64,000 nucleotides of DNA from NCBI GenBank assembly GCA_037446395.1, contig JBBIIP010000009.1, positions 21,506-85,505 of the forward strand, in the 5' to 3' direction. Both the position numbers and the translations under genes were made by a program. Position 1 is the first letter of the stretch. Each line of letters opens with the position of its first letter. Below are positions 37,866-45,776 of this stretch, piece by piece. This stretch comes from JAAYJT01 sp037446395. Lineage in GTDB: Bacteria; Bacteroidota; Bacteroidia; Bacteroidales; JAAYJT01. The notes beneath the pieces are model-generated. The model was not told where the DNA came from. It did not search any database and saw only the letters and a program-made list of their open reading frames with translations.

Positions 37866-38825
37866 TCACAAATCGGAAATCCGTTTGCGTTTCTGGCTAT
37901 CTATCCGCTTGGCCCGATGAATGCTGGCATTTAGTTCAAAACCTATCAACAGGATGATTGAGTTAAAATAGATCCAAAGCATCAAAACAAGCAAAGTTCC
38001 GATGGAACCATAAAGCGTATTGTATCTCGAAAAGTGATTAATATAAAAGTTAAAACCGATGCTGGTTAATATTGTCAGCATGGAAGCAAATGTAGAACCG
38101 GCCGAGATAAAACGAAATTTCTTTTTTAAAGCCGGGCCAAAATAATAAACCAGCGAATACAGCAGCAAAAACATTCCAATAACAATCAGCCACTTGGTCA
38201 CAACAATAATTTCGAAAGTAAAACGCCCTTTGAGCAACCCGAATTCTGTAAGCCTGTCCAATACAATTGGGCCGATGGCAATGAGTGATATGCCGATGAT
38301 AATCAACAGCGAAAGGGCCATCAAAAGGCTAAATGAAACCATCAGTTGACGAATAAAAGAGCGCGTTTCGATAGCGTGATAGGTTTGATTAAATGCCTCA
38401 ATCATGCTGCTAACACCATTGGTGGCAAAATAGAGCGTAAGCAGGAAGCCTACAGATAATAATCCTCCACGGGGACGGGTAATGATGTCGAAAAGTGTAG
38501 CCTCGACTGTGGTGTAAGTTTGTTTTGGAATAAAATCTTTTAGAATTGCCAATAATGAATCCTGGAATCCTTCGACAGGTATATAGGGTATGAGGGAAAA
38601 GAAAAAAATGATGGCAGGAAATAAGGCCATAAAAAAATTGAATGAAACCGCCGAGGCCCTTAAGGTGATGGAGCGTTTCTGGATGCCAATGAAAAAAAAC
38701 CGCATAACGGCATAGAACGACATGCCGTCGAAGCCAGGCAGTATGAGTTTTTGTAAAAAACTGACGGTCGCAGCCATCAAACGGCTTGCCATAAACCGCT
38801 CATACTGCTGATGAAAGTATTTCAT
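37866..38825 (-). CDS. YihY/BrkB-family inner-membrane protein
   Basis: 319 residues with six strong hydrophobic helices. Family-typical stretches include ITLRASAVSFNFFMALFPAIIFFFSL near 55-80, PRGGLLSVGFLLTLYFATNGVSSM near 112-136 and FYINHFSRYNTLYGSIGTLLVLMLW near 258. The YihY/BrkB (formerly 'ribonuclease BN') family is of unknown molecular function, possibly transport. The start MKYFHQQYERF follows the DUF4783 gene stop by 26 bases on the same strand, so the two are probably co-transcribed from the divergent promoter near 39350. It ends with a basic tail. Confidence 0.92.
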   Translation of the reverse strand: MKYFHQQYERFMASRLMAATVSFLQKLILPGFDGMSFYAVMRFFFIGIQKRSITLRASAVSFNFFMALFPAIIFFFSLIPYIPVEGFQDSLLAILKDFIPKQTYTTVEATLFDIITRPRGGLLSVGFLLTLYFATNGVSSMIEAFNQTYHAIETRSFIRQLMVSFSLLMALSLLIIIGISLIAIGPIVLDRLTEFGLLKGRFTFEIIVVTKWLIVIGMFLLLYSLVYYFGPALKKKFRFISAGSTFASMLTILTSIGFNFYINHFSRYNTLYGSIGTLLVLMLWIYFNSIILLIGFELNASIHRAKRIDSQKRKRISDL

Positions 38826-38851
38826 ACACTCCTATTTACTGTCACAAGGCA

Positions 38852-39262
38852 CTACTCGTCAGTTTCGATGCGCAATTGATGAATCAAAGGAGTTGAGCCG
38901 ACTTTTCTTAGCAAAAAATAGGTTCGATATTTTGTTTTGCCCGAAACATAATCTCCAATAAGGTATGACGATCCATCGTTTGATGTGCCGCGATGATTCA
39001 ATGCGGCGGATTGTGGGGGGTATTTAATAAAAAAATCTTTCATTATCAGTTCGGCTTGGGTGCGGTTAAACCTACCTTCGCTTACGGGCAAGGTCAACTG
39101 AACGCTTGCACTGAATAGTTTGGCCAGCTCTTTTGTATTTGCAGTGCGTAGCAATTCAATGATATTATCGCCCTCTTTTGTTGGTTCCTGGGCAATTGTG
39201 TTATCGCCTCCAGACAATAAAAGAACGAGGGCCAGGAAAAGAATGATGTTTTTCATTTTCAT
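38852..39262 (-). CDS. DUF4783-family secreted protein
   Basis: About 136 residues from the ATG at 39262 (an ATG at 39283 adds seven residues). The N-terminus MKMKNIILFLALVLLLSGG is a signal peptide. The mature part has the DUF4783 pattern: NIIELLRTANTKELAKLF, SVQLTLPVSEGRFNRTQAE, a central LIGDYVSGKTKYRTYF and a closing RIE. The fold is of the NTF2-like kind. Function unknown. It is the first gene of a minus-strand pair with YihY, driven by an outward-facing promoter element that is identical to the one in front of rlmH. Confidence 0.82.
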   Translation of the reverse strand: MKMKNIILFLALVLLLSGGDNTIAQEPTKEGDNIIELLRTANTKELAKLFSASVQLTLPVSEGRFNRTQAELIMKDFFIKYPPQSAALNHRGTSNDGSSYLIGDYVSGKTKYRTYFLLRKVGSTPLIHQLRIETDE

Positions 39263-39344
39263 TTTAATATATCGGGAAAACAAATTGCCACAAAAAGCGA
39301 ACCAATAATTAAATCTCAGTGTGTTTTTAGGATAAATCCAGGTT

Positions 39345-39471
39345 TATTGTGCGAAAATACACAAATGGCAGACAAGAACACCTATTGGCCTATGGTTTTT
39401 ATTTATTCATCCTGCCTGACGGCAAATAAACTCAAATCCGAATGATCATAATTTAGTATTTTCGCACAATA
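39345..39471. repeat. 16-bp perfect inverted repeat forming two divergent promoter elements
   Basis: TATTGTGCGAAAATAC at 39345-39360 and its exact reverse complement at 39456-39471, 95 bases apart. Read outward, each arm is GTATTTTCGCACAATA, which contains TATTTTCGCA, a near-consensus -7 box. One arm faces the DUF4783-YihY genes, the other rlmH-rdgB (20 bases before the rlmH ATG). They could be duplicated core promoters or operator sites for a shared regulator. Confidence 0.6.
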
Positions 39472-39490
39472 CCTTAGGGATCTGAAAGCA

Positions 39491-39964
39491 ATGAAAATAG
39501 GGATTCTTTCAGCAGGAAAAATTGACCAGGCATACCTGCGCGAAGGAATTGCGCTGTATGAAGCCAGGTTGAAACATTACACCCCACTCGAAATTCATCA
39601 GGTCAACCTTGCGCGTTCCGATTCACGCGGAAGTGCCGAACTGTTTAAAGCAAAAGAAACTGAATTGTTATTGCAAAAAATCAATCCCGGCGATTTTGTG
39701 ATACTTCTACACGAAACCGGCAAGCAACTGCGATCGCCCGAATTTGCATCCCTGCTTAACGATCATATGAACAGGGCCACAAAAAAGCTTGTATTTGTCA
39801 TCGGAGGAGCCTATGGGTTTGCAGATTCAATGTTTGAGCGTGCGAATGCACAGCTTTCGCTTTCGAGGATGGTTTTTCCGCATCAGCTGGCGAAACTAAT
39901 CTTTCTGGAGCAACTTTACAGGGCGTTCACCATTTTAAGGAACGAGCCATATCATAACGATTGA
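39491..39964 (+). CDS. rlmH: 23S rRNA (pseudouridine-1915-N3)-methyltransferase RlmH
   Basis: 157 residues, the standard RlmH length. The SPOUT-fold signature is present: FVIGGAYGFADSMFERANAQ in the knot region and the C-terminal HQLAKLIFLEQLYRAFTIL followed by YHND, which contributes to the SAM and catalytic site. The enzyme methylates pseudouridine 1915 in helix 69 of 23S rRNA on assembled 70S ribosomes. It is followed after 12 bases by rdgB, making a two-gene unit from the divergent promoter. The start MKIGILSAGKIDQAY is typical. Confidence 0.97.
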   Translation: MKIGILSAGKIDQAYLREGIALYEARLKHYTPLEIHQVNLARSDSRGSAELFKAKETELLLQKINPGDFVILLHETGKQLRSPEFASLLNDHMNRATKKLVFVIGGAYGFADSMFERANAQLSLSRMVFPHQLAKLIFLEQLYRAFTILRNEPYHND

Positions 39965-39976
39965 ATCATCTAGAGC

Positions 39977-40600
39977 ATGCGTAAAAAACTGGTTTTTGCA
40001 ACCCACAACCGACACAAAATTTTCGAAGTAACTGAAATCCTTAACCGGCAATTAAGAAGACCCGAAGGTTATGCCCCTGCCTGGGAAATTGCATCGCTCT
40101 CTGATCTCGGTTTTACGGATGATATTCCCGAAACAGCCGATAACCTTGAAGGAAATGCACTGCTGAAAGCCATGCATATCGTTAGCCGATATGACGTTGA
40201 TTGTTTTGCCGATGACACGGGGCTTGAAGTGGAGGCACTTCATGGAAGGCCGGGTGTTTATTCGGCGCGCTATGCCGGCGAAAACAAAAACTTTGACGAC
40301 AACATAAAGAAAGTTTTGGGCGAATTACATGGAATTAATAACCGGAAAGCCCGCTTCAGGACAATCATCGCATTAATAAAATCGGGGCAGGTGTTTTACT
40401 TTGAAGGCATCATCAATGGCCGGCTGATACATGAAAAGCGGGGCAGTTCCGGATTTGGTTACGATCCGATTTTTATTCCGGATGGATACAGCAAAACCTT
40501 TGCCGAAATGACACTTGAACAGAAAAATAAAATTAGTCACCGGGCACAAGCCATCGGCAAATTATGCGATTTTCTAACCAACCACTCCCCCGATTCATAA
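39977..40600 (+). CDS. rdgB: XTP/dITP pyrophosphatase (non-canonical purine NTPase)
   Basis: 207 residues. HAM1/RdgB landmarks are all present: FATHNRHKIFEV at the start, FADDTGLEVEALHGRPGVYS with the catalytic acidic pair, RARYAGE-like ARYAGENKN, and GFGYDPIFIPDGYSKTFAEM. It hydrolyses XTP, ITP and dITP to monophosphates, keeping deaminated bases out of nucleic acids. The start lies 12 bases after rlmH, and a hairpin terminator begins 9 bases after its stop. Confidence 0.96.
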   Translation: MRKKLVFATHNRHKIFEVTEILNRQLRRPEGYAPAWEIASLSDLGFTDDIPETADNLEGNALLKAMHIVSRYDVDCFADDTGLEVEALHGRPGVYSARYAGENKNFDDNIKKVLGELHGINNRKARFRTIIALIKSGQVFYFEGIINGRLIHEKRGSSGFGYDPIFIPDGYSKTFAEMTLEQKNKISHRAQAIGKLCDFLTNHSPDS

Positions 40601-40609
40601 AACCAATGT

Positions 40610-40648
40610 GAACTTGCAGGTTGTCCCTGCAGGTTCATTATTTTGTTT
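40610..40648 (+). terminator. Hairpin terminator after rdgB
   Basis: GAACTTGCAGG (40610-40620), a 5-base loop, then CCTGCAGGTTC, an 11-bp stem with one G-U pair, followed by ATTATTTTGTTT. Confidence 0.75.
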
Positions 40649-40699
40649 ACGCTTACGGTGAGAAGAACCACTACAAAGGCGTGTGAAGTTTGGACTGGA

Positions 40700-41716
40700 T
40701 TATTGTCCTGCCGACCTAAGATACTGTCGTTTCTCATGCCAGTCTATTGCCTCTTCGATGGCCATAGAAAAAAGCTCAGCCAGGCCAATTCCCATGAACC
40801 GGGCTTGCCGTGGAACAATGCTGTTTTCAGATAAACCGGGAATGGCATTTACTTCAAGGAAAAAGAATTCATCTCCGGAAAGAACGTAGTCGAGCCTCAC
40901 GATTCCCTTGCAGTTCAATCTTTTATACAAATGTATTGAGATATCGCGGCAACGCTGGCTTAAGGTTTCGCTAATGGGAGCAGGAAGAATTTCATCGGCC
41001 ATCCCTGGCGTATATTTGGCATCGTAATCGAAGAACTCTTTTTTGCTAACAATCTCGCAAAGCGGAAAAACAATCATTTTGCCTTTATAACTGATCAGTC
41101 CACAGGTAATCTCCCTGCCCTGAAGAAATCGTTGAACCAGTACTTCATCGTCATGCTTAAACGCATTTTCGATTGCCGGTAAAAGCATTTCAGGAGTGTG
41201 AATTTTTGTAACCCCAACACTTGAGCCTCCTTTGTTTGGTTTTACAAAACAGGGCAGCCCGATGTCATTAATTATTTGTTGTGGATCAACATCATCGCCT
41301 AAGGATATCAGCCACGATTCTCCAATGTTCACACCAAGAGCACTGGCTGCGAGATTGGCAAAATATTTATTGAATGTTATCGCTGAGCTAAACAGGTTGG
41401 TCGAAGTGTAAGGAAGGTTTATCAGGTCGAAATAGCCCTGAAGCTTGCCATCTTCACCCGGGGTGCCATGAATGGCAATGAATACACAATCAAATGTAAC
41501 CTTTCGGGTATCGAGCACCAGGCTGAAATCATTTTTATCAATTAAATATTTTGAGCCGTCGGGTGAATAAAAACACCATTCATTGCCAGAAATAACAATC
41601 TGAAAAACTTCATAAATTGAATCATCAATATGTTTTTGAATCATAGCGGCACTCTTCAACGAAATTTCAAGCTCCCCACTCTGTCCTCCTGTAATGATGG
41701 CTATACATTTTTTCAT
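40700..41716 (-). CDS. ddl: D-alanine--D-alanine ligase
   Basis: 338 residues. ATP-grasp landmarks include CVFIAIHGTPGEDGKLQGY (substrate loop) near 76-94, CFVKPNKGGSSVGVTKI near 156-172 (ATP lysine and loop), and the C-terminal FFLEVNAIPGLSENS with the metal-binding Glu/Asn. The enzyme joins two D-alanines with ATP hydrolysis for the peptidoglycan pentapeptide. It is divergently arranged to a PASTA-domain protein gene, a recurring Bacteroidota pairing along with a RluD-like gene. Start MKKCIAIITGGQSGE is standard. Confidence 0.95.
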   Translation of the reverse strand: MKKCIAIITGGQSGELEISLKSAAMIQKHIDDSIYEVFQIVISGNEWCFYSPDGSKYLIDKNDFSLVLDTRKVTFDCVFIAIHGTPGEDGKLQGYFDLINLPYTSTNLFSSAITFNKYFANLAASALGVNIGESWLISLGDDVDPQQIINDIGLPCFVKPNKGGSSVGVTKIHTPEMLLPAIENAFKHDDEVLVQRFLQGREITCGLISYKGKMIVFPLCEIVSKKEFFDYDAKYTPGMADEILPAPISETLSQRCRDISIHLYKRLNCKGIVRLDYVLSGDEFFFLEVNAIPGLSENSIVPRQARFMGIGLAELFSMAIEEAIDWHEKRQYLRSAGQ

Positions 41717-41811
41717 TTGAGAATGTATTGTAATATTAAGAACCCTATTTTGTTAAGTATCAAGCATGTAAGCTTTGCTTTCAAATTGCTTCGGCAATGG
41801 AGATAAATACT

Positions 41812-41819
41812 TATCTTTG
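41812..41819 (+). promoter_or_regulatory. Putative -7 promoter element for the PASTA protein gene
   Basis: TATCTTTG followed by CC, an exact TAnnTTTG match in the divergent intergenic region. A TTG lies 23 bases upstream, longer than ideal. The leader to the ATG at 41915 is about 90 bases. Confidence 0.45.
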
Positions 41820-41914
41820 CCTTGTAAAACAATAATCCGATTTGATTGCTGTTATATTTCGGATGTAAGTTTTTATCCGTTTCGATCTATTTTCAGCGAA
41901 TAAAAGTAGTAAAA

Positions 41915-42751
41915 ATGAGTTTGAGGCAATTCTTATTCAGCAGAAAATTTCTGCGCCACTTTTTACTTTCAATCCTGGCCTCCTTCATCCTTCTCGCGAT
42001 TGTTCTTATTTTGCTTTCTGCATATACCCAACATGGAAAATTCATCCTTGTTCCCGATTTAAGACGGCTTACCCTTAACGAAATAAAGCAGTTAAGCCAG
42101 ACAAAAGATCTGGAATTCATCGTTCTGGACTCAGTTTTTAATGTGGATTATCCCAAGGGCAGTGTTGTGATGCAAGACCCCTTACCTGGTTCTAAAGTAA
42201 AACGAAACCGTAAAATATATCTTACAACCGTTGCAATTCTACCCGAGCAGGTTCAAGTTCCTGATCTTGTAGACCTCAGTTTTCGTCAGGCCGTTGCAAC
42301 ATTGGAAACCCATGGATTGAAGGTTGGCAGGCTTGATTACGTGCCGGACATTGCGAGAAATGCAGTCGTAAGGCAGCTTTACATGGGAGTGCTTGTTCAA
42401 CCCGGTACTTTTGTTGAGCGTGGTTCGGGTATAGATCTTGTATTGGGCCGAGGATTAGGCAGCGAAAGAGTATCGGTGCCTTTTCTTATAGGACTGACCC
42501 CTTCCGAAGTAAAATCTGTAATCCAGGGTTTGATGATGAATATTGGTGCCGAATTTTACAGCAAGCCTTCTGACTCTTCTTTTTCAAGGGTTTATAGACA
42601 AAATCCAGCATTTCGATCCGATGCATACATCAATTCCGGGAGCACTATAGATCTTTGGTATAAAACTTCCGGTGAAATAAATTTTGATTCAATCCTGAAA
42701 ACTTATCAGGACAGCTATCCCAATGTTTACGATTCCATTTTTAAATATTGA
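41915..42751 (+). CDS. PASTA-domain membrane protein without kinase domain
   Basis: I start at the ATG at 41915 (MSLRQFLFSRKFL); a frame extending to 41846 adds 23 residues with no clear role. The 278-residue protein has a short cytoplasmic tail, one helix (about 17-36) and three PASTA domains at roughly 46-107, 114-180 and 187-250. Each has the V-P-D/F-L start and the P-L-P-G-S or P-G-T-F strand turn. PASTA domains bind peptidoglycan or beta-lactams in Ser/Thr kinases and PBPs; here the kinase is absent. The divergent ddl gene supports a cell-wall role. It is followed after 13 bases by a T9SS cargo gene. Confidence 0.88.
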   Translation: MSLRQFLFSRKFLRHFLLSILASFILLAIVLILLSAYTQHGKFILVPDLRRLTLNEIKQLSQTKDLEFIVLDSVFNVDYPKGSVVMQDPLPGSKVKRNRKIYLTTVAILPEQVQVPDLVDLSFRQAVATLETHGLKVGRLDYVPDIARNAVVRQLYMGVLVQPGTFVERGSGIDLVLGRGLGSERVSVPFLIGLTPSEVKSVIQGLMMNIGAEFYSKPSDSSFSRVYRQNPAFRSDAYINSGSTIDLWYKTSGEINFDSILKTYQDSYPNVYDSIFKY

Positions 42752-42764
42752 TAACAGATAATTT

Positions 42765-44696
42765 ATGAGCCGATATTATTTTTTATTTTTCCTGCTGATT
42801 TTGTTTTGGCGTTTCACCTTAGCGCAGGAAGTGCTGGTTGGGGTGCAGGAGAACATTGAAATAATACACCGCCTCGGACAGAGCCCAAACACTTTCAAAA
42901 GCTCGCAACAAACCTTAAAGCTCCCGCTTTTTGACGATTTTTCGGCCGAGGGAGTTTTTCCACGCACACAGCTTTGGTCTGACAATAAGGTATTTATCAA
43001 TTCTGACTATGCGCTTTTCCCGCCCAGCATTGGGGTGGCAACTTTCGATGCCATTGACGAAGATGGAATCCTATATCCGCAAGCCAATACCACTCGATTC
43101 ATTGCTGATTATCTTACCAGCAGACCGATCAGGCTCGATTCAGTTTTTCTTCCTCAGCCTAAAGCACTTACTCCTGCCGACTCAATTTATCTGAGCTTTT
43201 ATTATCAACCCGAAGGGTATGGATTTGCACCGGCAGAAGGAGACTCACTGGTTCTGGAGTTTTTTCGAGATCACCCAATAGATTCTCTCAAAAAATGGAT
43301 ACGCGTGTGGAGCAGCCCCGGAATGTCCCTCAACAATTTTTATGCTCAACATGGAAAATATTTTGCTCGGGTCATGATCAAAATTACAGATGCCAGCTTC
43401 ATGAGGCCGGGTTTCAGGTTTAGGTTTTATAATTACGCAAGCATCCTTTATCCGACTGCCCCAAGCTTTCAAAGTAACCGCGATCACTGGCACCTTGATT
43501 ATATCTATTTGAACCATGGACGTGGCATCAACGACATCAATTTTCGGGACATTGCTTTCGTATCCCGTCCTGGCAGTTTCCTCAAGAAATATTCTCAGAT
43601 GCCCTACAAGCAATACAAGCAGAATTTTGTGAACGAAATGGTTGATTCGCTGCGTGTGCTGGCCACTAACTTAAACAATTCTGCTTTTCCGGCCTCTTAT
43701 CGTTATACAGTTCGAAATGCTACGAGCGGCCATATAAAAACCTATGAATCGGGTGTATACAACTTTCAACCATACTCCCAAGGCGGATATGTGGCCCATC
43801 GGCCCATTACCAGGCCACCGGTAAGTTTTGTATTTCCCACTTTGAATCAGCCATGGGCAACATTCGAAATAGAGCATGTGTTAACAAGTAGCAACCTGCC
43901 ACCGGGCTCCAATGACACTGTCAGATTTAGTCAGGCTTTTGGCGATTATTATGCCTACGATGATGGAACCACCGAAGCCGGCTATGGTTTAAATTTTTCC
44001 GGAGGACAGCTGGCATATCGTTTTCAGTTGAACACCCCGGATACGCTGACTGCGATTACAATGTTTTTTAATCGCATTCTTGGGAATTCTCTCCAACGAT
44101 TTTTTCACCTAAAGGTATGGAACGATCTCGGTGGCAAGCCCAATCAGGTTATTTATACCCAGGAAAACCTGCAACCAATAATTAACCAGGGATTAAACCG
44201 TTTTCAAAAATACACTCTTTCTTCCCCGGTCACTATCAACAACACAAAATTTCCCGGATTGGTCTTTTATATCGGTTGGCAGCAAGTCACTTCCGATTTG
44301 CTTAACCTTGGCTTCGACCGGAACACAAACAACAAACAAAATACATTTTATTTTTATGGAGGCGAGTGGCTTAACAGTATGCTCGATGGGTCATTGATGA
44401 TGCGCCCTGTGCTGGGTTCAAAAGGGCCCTCAGGAATTATGGACCCCAGCCTGTCGAGTTCATTCAAAGTATTCCCAAATCCGGTCAGTGGCACCTCGCT
44501 AAACATACAATACACAGAAGACCCGGCCAGGGGCGGATCATTCAGAATTTACAACTCTATCGGAACATTGCTGATGGAAGGCACACTGGCCCCCCGCATT
44601 GACATTCCGGAACTGAAGGCCGGTGTTTATTTGATTCAGATTATTGATACAATAGGCACTTTGGTTGGCACCACGCGGTTTATCGTAGCAAAGTAG
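42765..44696 (+). CDS. Secreted protein with T9SS type A sorting domain
   Basis: 643 residues. Residues 1-20 (YYFLFFLLILFWRFTLAQ) are a signal peptide. The body is beta-rich with repeated aromatic strands and a DxDG-like patch (DDGTTEAGYGLNFSGGQLAYR, about 401-421). The last 80 residues are a sorting domain: FKVFPNPVSGTSLNIQY, RIYNSIGTLLMEGTL, LKAGVYLIQIIDTIG and a closing RFIVAK. It should be exported by Sec and T9SS. It sits 13 bases after the PASTA gene and its stop touches the RluD-like gene start, so all three are probably one operon. No enzymatic motif recognised. Confidence 0.85.
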   Translation: MSRYYFLFFLLILFWRFTLAQEVLVGVQENIEIIHRLGQSPNTFKSSQQTLKLPLFDDFSAEGVFPRTQLWSDNKVFINSDYALFPPSIGVATFDAIDEDGILYPQANTTRFIADYLTSRPIRLDSVFLPQPKALTPADSIYLSFYYQPEGYGFAPAEGDSLVLEFFRDHPIDSLKKWIRVWSSPGMSLNNFYAQHGKYFARVMIKITDASFMRPGFRFRFYNYASILYPTAPSFQSNRDHWHLDYIYLNHGRGINDINFRDIAFVSRPGSFLKKYSQMPYKQYKQNFVNEMVDSLRVLATNLNNSAFPASYRYTVRNATSGHIKTYESGVYNFQPYSQGGYVAHRPITRPPVSFVFPTLNQPWATFEIEHVLTSSNLPPGSNDTVRFSQAFGDYYAYDDGTTEAGYGLNFSGGQLAYRFQLNTPDTLTAITMFFNRILGNSLQRFFHLKVWNDLGGKPNQVIYTQENLQPIINQGLNRFQKYTLSSPVTINNTKFPGLVFYIGWQQVTSDLLNLGFDRNTNNKQNTFYFYGGEWLNSMLDGSLMMRPVLGSKGPSGIMDPSLSSSFKVFPNPVSGTSLNIQYTEDPARGGSFRIYNSIGTLLMEGTLAPRIDIPELKAGVYLIQIIDTIGTLVGTTRFIVAK

Positions 44697-44697
44697 A

Positions 44698-45771
44698 ATG
44701 ATAACAGATTTTACCAAAGACATTCCTGAGGAATCAGAGGAATCTGATTTTTATGAACACCACCGTCTGACTGTTGACAAAGGGCAGGGACTATTGCGCA
44801 TTGATAAGTTCCTGATGAGTCGCATAGAGAATGCCACGCGCAACCGCATCCAGGTAGCCATTCATGCTGGCAATGTATTGGTAAACGGCAAAACCGTCAA
44901 ACCAAACTATCGTGTTAAACCACTGGATATTATCACGATCGTATTGGCACATCCTCCAAGGCAATTCGAGTTGCTGGCCGAAAATATCCCCTTTAACATC
45001 GTGTTTGAAGATCATGATGTGTTGGTAGTTAATAAGGAGCCTGGCATGGTTGTGCACCCGGGGCATGGAAATTACACAGGCACACTCATGAATGCACTAT
45101 TATATTATTTGGGCAATGCCCCCGCATCGGGGTCTTCCGATTATCCATACCTTGTTCACCGCATTGACAAAGACACATCAGGCATTTTACTTGTGGCAAA
45201 AAATGAATTGGCCCAAACACGGTTGGCACGCGAGTTTTTCGATCACACCATTGAGCGAAAATATATAGGGCTGGTTTGGGGAGATTTAAAGCAAAACGAG
45301 GGTACTGTCGAAGGAAATATCGGCCGCAGCATGAACGACCGAAGGGTCATGTCAGTTTACAAGGACGGCCAGTTTGGGAAGCCAGCGATCACTCACTACA
45401 AAGTGATTAGAAGATTCGGCTATGTGACTTTGCTTGAGTTTCAGCTACAAACCGGTCGAACGCACCAAATTAGGGCGCATATGAAGCACCTCGGCCACCC
45501 CTTATTCAACGATGAAAAGTATGGCGGAAACATGATCCTGAAGGGAACGACTTTTAGCAAATACAAACAATTTATTCAAAACTGCTTTGAGCTAATTCCA
45601 CGTCAAGCCTTACATGCAAAGTCGCTTGGATTCTGCCACCCTGCGACCGGGGAAAAATTATTTTTCGACTCCGACTTGCCAACCGACATGCAGGCGGTGA
45701 TCCTCCGATGGGATCGTTATGTGTCTTCGCAACCCTTGCCCGACATGGAGCCAGGCACCATAGCAAATTAA
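44698..45771 (+). CDS. rluD: RluA/RluD-family 23S rRNA pseudouridine synthase
   Basis: 357 residues. An N-terminal S4 RNA-binding domain (about 30-85, LRIDKFLMSRIENATRNRIQ) precedes the catalytic domain with HRIDKDTSGILLVAKN (catalytic D157), LQTGRTHQIRAHMKHLGHPL and a C-terminal KL-rich tail. RluD makes pseudouridines 1911, 1915 and 1917 in helix 69; notably rlmH, which methylates pseudouridine 1915, is 5 kb upstream. The start ATG is 2 bases after the T9SS gene stop. RluD versus RluC/other RluA subtypes is not certain, but the S4 domain and length favour RluD. Confidence 0.93.
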   Translation: MITDFTKDIPEESEESDFYEHHRLTVDKGQGLLRIDKFLMSRIENATRNRIQVAIHAGNVLVNGKTVKPNYRVKPLDIITIVLAHPPRQFELLAENIPFNIVFEDHDVLVVNKEPGMVVHPGHGNYTGTLMNALLYYLGNAPASGSSDYPYLVHRIDKDTSGILLVAKNELAQTRLAREFFDHTIERKYIGLVWGDLKQNEGTVEGNIGRSMNDRRVMSVYKDGQFGKPAITHYKVIRRFGYVTLLEFQLQTGRTHQIRAHMKHLGHPLFNDEKYGGNMILKGTTFSKYKQFIQNCFELIPRQALHAKSLGFCHPATGEKLFFDSDLPTDMQAVILRWDRYVSSQPLPDMEPGTIAN

Positions 45772-45776
45772 TTGAA

